Positions 56,445 through 64,000 of a stretch of 64,000 nucleotides of DNA are shown here, one piece after another (position 1 is the stretch's first letter; the number at the start of each line of letters is the position of its first letter). The DNA is from Ulota crispa (taxonomy: Eukaryota; Streptophyta; Bryopsida; Orthotrichales; Orthotrichaceae), in NCBI GenBank assembly GCA_963920765.1, contig OY987249.1, positions 8,060,817-8,124,816 of the forward strand, read 5' to 3'. The notes beneath the pieces are model-generated. The model saw nothing but the letters and a program-made list of their open reading frames with translations. It was not told the origin of the DNA and did not search any database. A program made the position numbers and the translations under genes.

Positions 56445-59358
56445 TCAATAAGGCATTAACAGCATGCCAACTCCTAATGCTGTAACCGGGACAGTGAAGT
56501 TGTCATCAATGGGAAGAGGCAAAGATTCTGCAAACGCAGAGGCAAGGGCTACCCCAAGAGCTGCGAAATACGTTTTTGCCGTTGCTGTGAAGAATCCGAA
56601 TGCTGAGAAAGCCGCCACATAGCTGCACCGTTCCAGATAACAAATTTAGCTCAGAGAGCTATGTATTAGCGAACAATAACAAGCGAAGCCAAAACTACTA
56701 CAACAGATAGGGACACAGGAAAGCGGCCGAACTTAGCATTATGCACATTCTCAAGGGCGTGTAAACACAAGATTTCGATGTTGGACACATACCCCATGGA
56801 CGCGAGAGAGGCGAATAAGAAAAATGCCAGAGTCCCAACGTACGATTTATTGCTGTTATACGGTAACTTAGAGGTACCGTACTTCCTGCCCAAGATATCT
56901 GCAAAACCTGCACCCTCCAAAAGATATTCAGCCTCACACTGGGGTTTATATCCTAAAGCTAGACAAAACAGAGATTTCAGTCGGTTTCAGAAACTTTTAA
57001 GTAACAACAAAGAAAGAATGGTTCACGAGGAGACCTCCCCCCTATGGTCACAGTGATCATACAGAGACCTCCGTATGCTCACCATAACCATAAGGTTTGA
57101 CTCTGTGAATCATGAAGAGGACTCTAAAGGCTTCTGAAACAATCTAATCTATAAGAAACCTTTGTCATACTGTTTGACAGAGAGATCTTCTCCAGCTCGA
57201 AGGAGAGAATTATTCTCCTGGCACACACTCAAAAGATTAATGTCCCAAAACTTCAAAGAGGCTTCAAGTCAAGGTTGGAATGAAAGAGAAAGAACCACAA
57301 ACTGTACTTGAGAAACAAGTAATAATGTAAGAGTGAAATACCATCGCCCGCGCACAAAGTTGCTATAGCACATGCACCAATAGGTGAATCTCGCCAGAAA
57401 AATAACGTCGCCATGGTGATTGTAATCGCATAATAAAGAGGACCATGCAGCAATTCCCTACAAAGCACACATAGAGCATCACAAATGCGTAAGCAAAGGT
57501 TTCCCAAGACTAGAGAACTTTTAGAAGGGGGAGAAGCAGCATTGTCCATGTGGTTCCAATTCAGGACTAACTCATGGAGAGAAGCCACCATTATTTTTAC
57601 CTCTTTCCACCTTCTCTGCTTATGGCTTTCACAAGAGCTTCATTCGTCCAAAGGCCTAACCCTAATCCGATCATACGAAGCCCGTTCGCAGCAGGTGCAA
57701 AAGCTGCCATGTATTTCGCAAGAGGCGCTGAACTGCAAGGTGAAAACAAGAAAGTATATATTGAAGATCTAGAACACATTGTAAAAAATCCTGAAATCCC
57801 AATCTTAGTATAAAACTTCAATATGCAATAAATTTTTGATACAAGTCCCATACCCTACCACTTTCGAATCTAGCTTTCAAGAGTATTGCGCCATTTCCTG
57901 GTCTCATTCACAAATGAGAACATTTAATCTAGTGGAAACCTTCAAATGTTATTGCGCTAAAACAGTGGAGCAGATCCAGTTAGAATAGAAAACCTTACCT
58001 GAAGAAAGGCCAAAACAGCATAAAAACCAGCCCGGACAATATGTGGCACAGCTTTCGACTCAGTTTCTGCACGTATCCACAAAAACCTTGTGCTCATCGC
58101 ATTGTTTCCAAAGCTCAAGATCAAAAAACGTCCAATCAAAACAAGTCTGCAGGTACCTATAAGATAAAGGTGCATAATTACACCAATCCAAAATTTTGCA
58201 CAACAAATACATACTGATTTTGAAGAGTACAATATCTCAACCCCATAATCCGCGTCATCTTGAGGTCATCTATCAATCCATCAACAAAACTTTGAAACCT
58301 TATAACTATTGCGTACGGTATCGAACTAATGCATCCTCTAGTGCGTTAGAATCCTCTTTCTATTTGCCAGCAAGAAACAATTACAAGAATCTAAACACTC
58401 TAAAAACGAATACTATGCTCAGCGATTTTGAAAGTGATCAGCTTCGTCTCTTCCACCAAGCCTGGACTCTCCATTTCTTCTGAAACGGACTAAACTCTAA
58501 ACTCGACACTCTAACTATAAGTAGTGTTAAATAATCAGTGTAAGGAAGAGCTGAGGAGAGAGAGAGCCAGAGAATGCCATAGCACTCGACACCAGTGTGC
58601 GGGGAGTTTTTGAGCTTCTTCGGCAAAAAAAAACCTACATTTCTCATTTTCATCCGGTTTTTTTAGTGCATGCACCGGCTATTCCCTTTGTACTTACATT
58701 ATAATTAGAAAACTTTCAAAAGCTTAGTCGGTTATTAGCCGGTTGATTTAGATTTCAATCGGTTTTTTCCACAATTCATTCGGCTGACTTTCTATTGTTT
58801 TTCGGCTCTCCTCGTACATTGCTCGACACTCTAACTATAAGTATCGTTAAAATGATAATCAGTGTAAGGAAGAGCTGAGGAGAAAGCCAGAGAATGCCAT
58901 GGCACTCGACGTTCTAACTATAAATAGTGTTAAAATGATACACTCTAACTATAAGTATTGTTAAAATGATAATCAGTGTAAGGAAGAGCTGAGGAGAGAG
59001 AGCCAGAGAATGCCATGGCACTCGACATTCTAACTATAAATATCATCAAAAGAGAATCAATGTAAGGAAGAGCTCAGAAGAGAGAGCCAAAGAACGCCAT
59101 AGCTACCTTCTCAAGAAGGTCGCGCTTGACCAATTCGTCAAAGAATTGCAAAATACAGAGAGCTCCGGCCAGTGCGAACGCAGCGACCACGAGATCGGAC
59201 GCGGGGAAGGATCTGAAAACCGCAACAGATGGTGCCGTGGTCCTATTCAACGCAACTGAGAACTGGCTCCATGGCCCCTGTGGCGATGCCGAGCACGTGC
59301 TGTTACAACAACCCCCTCCGAGCGAGAAGAAGCTCCGAATATCAAAATAACCGGCCAT
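56445..59358 (-). CDS. Phytol/farnesol kinase-like polyprenol kinase
   Basis: Integral membrane CTP-dependent kinase of the VTE5/FOLK family, which phosphorylates phytol (tocopherol and chlorophyll-phytol salvage in plastids) or farnesol. Six minus-strand exons: 59358-59107, 58066-57999, 57732-57601, 57457-57342, 56907-56793 and 56622-56445, giving 286 residues (VTE5 and FOLK are about 300). Motifs in order are RKLCHILSGLVFMLFWPFF, NGLRMIGLGLGLWTNEALVK, ISREGGKRELLHGPLYY, FWRDSPIG, the catalytic-region LCAGDGFADILGRKYG, KLPYNSNKSYVGT and a C-terminal IDDNFTVP. Several hydrophobic segments are evident. The Ser/Ala/Phe-rich N-terminus of about 55 residues could be a plastid transit peptide, which would favour phytol kinase, but substrate cannot be set from sequence. 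All splice phases close. Intron 1 carries a tandem repeat array. Confidence 0.93.
58500..59100. repeat. Tandem repeat array in phytol kinase-like intron 1
   Basis: Four to five diverged copies of a unit of about 90-110 bp containing CTAACTATAARTAGTGTTAAA, AATCAGTGTAAGGAAGAGCTG and GAGAGCCAGAGAATGCCAT. The last copy reaches to within a few bases of the exon 1 donor at 59107. Confidence 0.85.
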
Positions 59359-59644
59359 TTCGTGTTCCAAGCTCTGCAAGCGGGATCACAACTTCTGCAA
59401 ATGATGTCTCAAAATGTGCGCAACTTTCGAGTTCTTCGACATTTTGGCATCGTTCGAAGCAGCGTTCGAACAAGGTTGTCATCCGTCACGTGCGAGTAAT
59501 TATTTCTCCAGTGGTACTGTGGTTTCCTTATAAGAATTTATCGACCGTCATGCTCACGTCCAAATGCTTCGAAGCGGAATTTTCTGGTGAAGCACCTGCC
59601 CCGGCGGGGAAAGCTCAAAACACGAACGGGGTAGATTCCGGCAG

Positions 59645-60490
59645 TGGGGAAGGCGCGCCCGCCATGAAGTAACAATTTGGACGGATAGTGTTGGGAGATA
59701 TCATTTATTTCATCCACTTATTTCATCCTTGTTGACTCTTGAGGTCAACATCCATGGTGGCCTGGAATTGGAAAAGCGAGGAAATAATAAGTAGGAATCG
59801 TGCATGGAAGTGTTTTGCAAAAAAATAGAATCAAAATTTGGTCATAATATTGCAGCAAGTTTTTTGCAAGGAGCACATGAATCATGGAAATTTGAATTTT
59901 TCAAAGTCAAAAACTGCTAATAACCGTGGCTGATTCTAGGATAGCATGGAAAGTTGGTCCTTAGTAGCCCAATCAATCCCTATAGGGTGTACGAATGATT
60001 TTAAACTTTTGGTACTTAAAATGAAACAAATTATTTTAGTTCATCTGGCTTTCTATGAAGATCCTTGACCAAGTAGCTATAAGGTAGCAGCACCCATAAC
60101 CGTCAAATTAAGGGTTTTGAACATGATGATTATTAATAATTAAACATCTAGCAAATTATAGGATCCTCTTAGCAAGAGAAAAATGATAAGTTTGCATTTT
60201 TTAATATAATATTTGGATACTGTGAGAATAAATTGTGAATTTTTAAAGAGCAAACTGCAATTGCATCTAATACCAACACTCAGGTTTCATGTTCACATGT
60301 TGTACATCCTTGTAATTACATCTATTCACTTCCATAGATTTTTCAAGATTTTAGAGGTGATGGTTATGGGGACAGTGGTGCTTATGGGTGCTGCTACCTT
60401 AGATTCCAATGAGGAAGGTGTGCACGCCATAAAGTAACAATTTGGACGGATAGTGTTAGGAGATACCATTTATTTCATCCACTTATTTCA
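59645..60490. repeat. Direct duplication flanking intergenic DNA and a MITE
   Basis: AAGTAACAATTTGGACGGATAG followed by TTTCATCCACTTATTTCATCC occurs at about 59667-59730 and again at about 60432-60497. The 0.7 kb between them includes MITE copy 5. No gene. Confidence 0.8.
60080..60401. mobile_element. TAAGGTAG-type MITE, copy 5
   Basis: Ends TAAGGTAGCAGCACCCATAA and TTATGGGTGCTGCTACCTTA. Relative to the other copies both termini carry the same change (GGAGC to GCAGC), so the terminal inverted repeat is still perfect there. Confidence 0.9.
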
Positions 60491-62007
60491 TCCACTTACT
60501 ATACAAATAGAAAGAGACAAAGAACATCATTCATTTCATGTCAAATGAAAGTTGAGAATAATACACAAAAAAATGATAAACCTTATCTAATTGTAAAATA
60601 TTAGGGAGAGGTTGTTCTACAATGCAATATAGCATAAACTAACAAGGACCTAACAACCATATGAACTATTCATAGCACCTCTCACTAAGTTGAAACTTTT
60701 TGTAATTAAAAGCAAGGTTTTTGAATAAATGTTACAAAAATAGATTGGAGCTATCCTTTGGCAAAATGAAATTATTGGCGATCAAAATCAGCAATTGTTC
60801 AACAATTTTGGCTAAGCATTTGTTGATTTATGGTGTCTTGCACTTTACAACGTGTGAAGTTTGCTATTACATAGTAGACAAGAAAATGTTTACTTGAAAA
60901 ATCTGAGCTTCTCTACCCTGGCTCCACAAACATGTCTGCAGTATACTGAGCCTGGCAAAATATCTACCACCAGGGCTAAAATGGGGAGGGTTTACTCACC
61001 TTGGGATTTACATAGAAAACAAGTTACAGAACACAAACGATTGCAGCAAATACAAAGATATCAACCTGAATCCCAATTAAGAACTGGTCTAGAAAAAGGA
61101 AAAATCATTTTCATACCCCCATGATAAAAGAAGAAGCCCTCGTACCTCACCTCCAACAAAATAAAAAACTCGAAGTATGTTGGGTAGGCACATCTTCTTC
61201 AAAGATTGAAATTTCTATAAAGAATGAGAAGTGAGGAGTGGACATAGGAGCCAATGGGAGCACTTTTTCAGTAAGAAGGTACAACTTCCTTGCTGTGGAA
61301 AATGGAGAATGAGTTTACTTCAAAAATGGTGATTCAATAAGAAAACAAGTTGCATTCACATACTCAACCAAGATCTCCAACTACAAGGAGAGGAGAGTGA
61401 AAGCAAGAAGAGCAATATGAAAAAGAAACACATATCAATAAAACTTCATGTGCTAAAACTTCTTCACTCATTCTTCTCATTAAGAGGTGAGGAAAAAAAA
61501 ACTTCTCAATCTTCAAAAAAAATGGGACCTTTGCAAATCAAGTAGAGTGTGCCAGTGTACCATGGAGTGTCACGTCACCATTCTCTAATGGAATGAAGAA
61601 GGTGTGACTAGTGACTACCCCTAACGTGACCAAGCACCAGAATTATACCACGTGGCCCATACATTTGACATGAAGACATAAAAAAAGGAACAGAGAGACG
61701 TGTAGCCAAATGATAGTCGCGCAAGGGGTTGTTTCATTACAAAAGTGCCATGCCTACAGTTGAGTAGACATGCTCAGGAGTTGTACAAATCAATCAAAAG
61801 CCTCTAAAAAGTTCCTCAAAAATTTTCCAGCCACTATTGAATCGTGACGGATGCAACTTTGTTCCAGTATAACCAACAAGAGGACTACAAGCTTGCCCAC
61901 ACGAAAATCTCCGACTTTGCATGCAAGTTAGTGTGCTTTATAAAAGGCCAAAACCAGGTGGAAAACCTTGAGGACAGGGGAACTTCAAAGTCCTTTCTCT
62001 CTCTCAC
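60491..62007. other. Intergenic DNA with a dispersed duplication
   Basis: No recognisable gene. About 61300-61560 is a diverged copy of 17946-18260 (TTTACTTCAAAAATGGTGAT, AACTACAAGGAGAG, GGGACCTTTGCAAATCAA). The 87-codon frame at 60861 is unassigned. The sequence next to 62008 is probably the 3' UTR of the minus-strand DUF212 gene. Confidence 0.5.
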
Positions 62008-64000
62008 TCAATAGACCATGGAGGCACGAGAACAGATGAAACCGCAAATTATTCCTAGAATGGCCCCTGCACCCACTTGCAACGGTGTGTGCCCTAAAAG
62101 CTCCTTCAGCTTCGTCTCGCTCACTGGGTGCCCCTCGAACAAGTCCTGCACTATCATGTTTAAAACCTGCATCCAAATGCCAATCACCCGGTTAGACTGA
62201 AGAATACAAAGATATGAGAGAGTCAGTTGCCACCCACCCAACCACCATAGAATTAAGGTATTGTATGATATGAAAACTCAAGTGTATCTCCTTCTCCACT
62301 AAACTAAGTTGTACGTTACCTACACTACGTATTGCATGTAGGGCCTCACACTATTTCTCAACATTTACACTAAATAAGTGCTTATTCATACTACAGTAAT
62401 CTTCATTCAGAATTAATGCCAACGACAATCTTCATCGAAAATTACAGCCAACGACAAAGCAAAAAAAAGCGTTCAAGTTGTAAACTATGTGAAATCCTAA
62501 TATCTAGGGAACTACATACGCCTCCAATTGACCAAGCGATGAGTCATGAGTATGTGAAATCCTAATATCTAGGGAACTACATACGCCTCCAATTGACCAA
62601 GCGATGAGTCATGAGGTAACTTTCTAAGGTAAGGCAACCTAAATGTAATATTTAATGTACATGTTTCTCCATACCCATGAATTTTACCCCCACTGAGCTA
62701 TGTTTTATGTTAAATATGTGTTCCTACTTACCCCATGAATATGTACAGATTTTTCCTATCACCTAGCTACATTTTATGCTAGTTAGATGTTTTTGTATTT
62801 TATGCTATTTAGATGTCTCCACAAACCCATGAATATGTACGGAGTACTGAGAGTATTGATTGCACCTACTTATGATGTAGCAGCTTCATGACCTTTCCAA
62901 CTACCAATGTCATAACGCTCTAGCTATCTGCAAGCCTAGTCTAAATCAAATTACCATTATATAACTTAATACCGACATACACGAGGAGCTCCTCTTCATT
63001 GAGAGAGTTCTCACCACTACTAGCAGCATCAAAAACTGCTTGTCCATTTCTATAATGAGCCAATTAAGTGCTCTAATCATATAGCATGGTCACGATAATG
63101 ATCATATCGATTGAGCAACGATGTAAATAAAATAAAAAGACATGCATAAGTCATTGATAGTAGGGCAAACCAAGAGTAATGATTGGTTGGTCACAACAAT
63201 CTTGAGAACCCTGGTTACCAGTGATCCCAAATATGATTTTCACTTTTAACTCCAAGTGACCAAAAACACTGCTCAAACGCTAAAAATTTCAAATTCAAAA
63301 CCGTAAAGCTTAGCTTCATAGAAAAATTTGGTAGCAATCCTGCAGAATGTAGCCAGTTTAAAGATCGATGCTGGTTACGTTGTAGTATCCAAACCAATCT
63401 CCAACTCGTTCTAGAATACATGTGTCAAACCTTTCTTTGACTCCTGCTTGGATTTCTATTTTTCAAAACCAGATTGAAACGACATGGCAAATTATAAGAC
63501 TGTTGCTAAAGTTTGACAACCAATGCTGGAGATTCTTGCCGCTGAATACATATAAAGGCTTGTTTCAACTTGCTCTTATGATCGGTATTAGATGAGTACT
63601 AGACGATCAATTGTAATTGGCATTCCCACTTGAGTGAGTAATTAAAAACTAAACTTAGTTGGTAGGGTTGGTGGTAATAGATAGCATTGATTTTAGTATG
63701 TAGAAATTGTAGTAAATTAGGATCACATAAATGATTATTTGCTGAAAATCTTAAAATTCAAAATCAAGAAAAACAAAGATTTGATAGTACTAACCATGGT
63801 ATTATGTAAAGTTGATGAGGAGAGAGGATTAACTAATATTGGTAACTTTAACTCTACAAGTACCATCTACAATATGTAAGTGCCATTTGTGCACCTACAT
63901 TGTTATTCTTAATAAAAATCATAACTTTTTACTACAAGCAAGTGGAAACAGGCCTTAGGGGGGAGAAGAAGGAGCTTGGAGGTGAATTGACTTACTTCTG
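62008..64000 (-). CDS. Divergent PAP2-family (DUF212) protein, C-terminal part
   Basis: A plant membrane protein family distantly related to acid phosphatase/vanadium haloperoxidase; function poorly known. The last exon is 62166-62008 (52 codons plus stop): VLNMIVQDLFEGHPVSETKL, KELLGHTPLQVGAGAILGII, then CGFICSRASMVY. The motif ELLGHTPLQV with the preceding VLNMIV..EGHP is diagnostic. At the window edge 64000-63996 reads CAGAA followed by GTAAGT, which fits the end of the previous exon (Ala-Glu before Val-Leu-Asn in this family), leaving a 1.83-kb intron. The rest of the gene lies beyond the window. Five bases are thin evidence for the upstream exon. Confidence 0.85.
62486..62615. repeat. 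65-bp tandem duplication
   Basis: Two almost identical 65-bp units containing TATGTGAAATCCTAATATCT and CAATTGACCAAGCGATGAG. They lie in a remnant of element A (compare 25611-25842), within the DUF212 intron. Confidence 0.93.
62670..63990. other. DUF212 gene intron, remainder
   Basis: AT-rich with no exon that I can support. The minus-strand stretch near 62960-63060 reads open for about 30 codons but does not match the DUF212 protein. Confidence 0.45.

Noticed and set aside
57957-58232. Minus-strand 91-codon frame over phytol kinase exon 2
   Set aside because: Wrong frame; the conserved RKLCHILSG segment is read in another frame between a good acceptor (58067) and donor (57998).
1-64000. CRISPR arrays, operons or prokaryotic defence systems
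   Set aside because: Tandem arrays here have no unique spacers of constant size and all recognised genes are intron-containing plant nuclear genes.

Overview
The window is nuclear DNA of a streptophyte plant. The genes carry many spliceosomal GT-AG introns, and plant-type families are present: a GUX-type xylan glucuronosyltransferase, an ethylene receptor, a phytol/farnesol kinase and a DDT-WAC chromatin protein. Exons are close to 50% GC, while introns and intergenic DNA are AT-rich and full of short inverted-repeat transposons. Gene spacing (about 7 genes in 64 kb) and the ethylene-receptor type fit a non-seed land plant or a charophyte relative, but the sequence alone does not fix the species. 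No prokaryotic, organellar or viral gene was recognised.

Layout. 0-1.7 kb: a MITE and a perfect 18-bp minisatellite. 1.75-5.5 kb (+): a GUX-like GT8 glycosyltransferase in 6 exons, with three local tandem duplications. 5.7-11 kb: gene-free. 11.15-12.75 kb (+): ribosomal protein eL22 in 2 exons, with a six-unit telobox minisatellite in its intron. 12.75-18.9 kb: gene-free, with nested MITEs and a 15-bp minisatellite. 18.97-20.80 kb (-): eIF2B alpha in 5 coding exons, with a short upstream ORF whose stop overlaps the start codon and a probable 5' leader exon near 23.2 kb. 23.5-33.8 kb: a transposon-rich block with elements nested inside one another. 33.9-39.1 kb (-): a DDT-WAC-WHIM chromatin-remodelling subunit in 10 exons. 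39.6-49 kb: another transposon block, including a possible 8-kb TIR-bounded unit. 49.1-54.9 kb (-): an ethylene receptor histidine kinase in 9 exons. 56.4-59.4 kb (-): a phytol/farnesol-kinase-like enzyme in 6 exons. 62.0-64.0 kb (-): the C-terminal part of a divergent PAP2 (DUF212) protein that runs off the right edge.

The genes are unrelated housekeeping or signalling genes and form no operon or obvious cluster. Two of them, eL22 and eIF2B alpha, belong to translation, and both carry tandem TTAGGGTTT-type telobox repeats at the start of an intron in the same sense orientation. Every exon chain given here was built by hand from splice sites, reading phase and family similarity; all internal phases close.

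Most of the rest is non-autonomous DNA transposons. Several superfamilies can be recognised from target-site duplications (TSDs): MULE-like foldback MITEs (9 bp, three in introns plus a compound one in GUX), a hAT MITE (8 bp, with a related empty site), CACTA MITEs (3 bp), a Stowaway (TA, with a related empty site), a TAAGGTAG-ended MITE family, and a diverse family ending in TTAACCCCTAAA.
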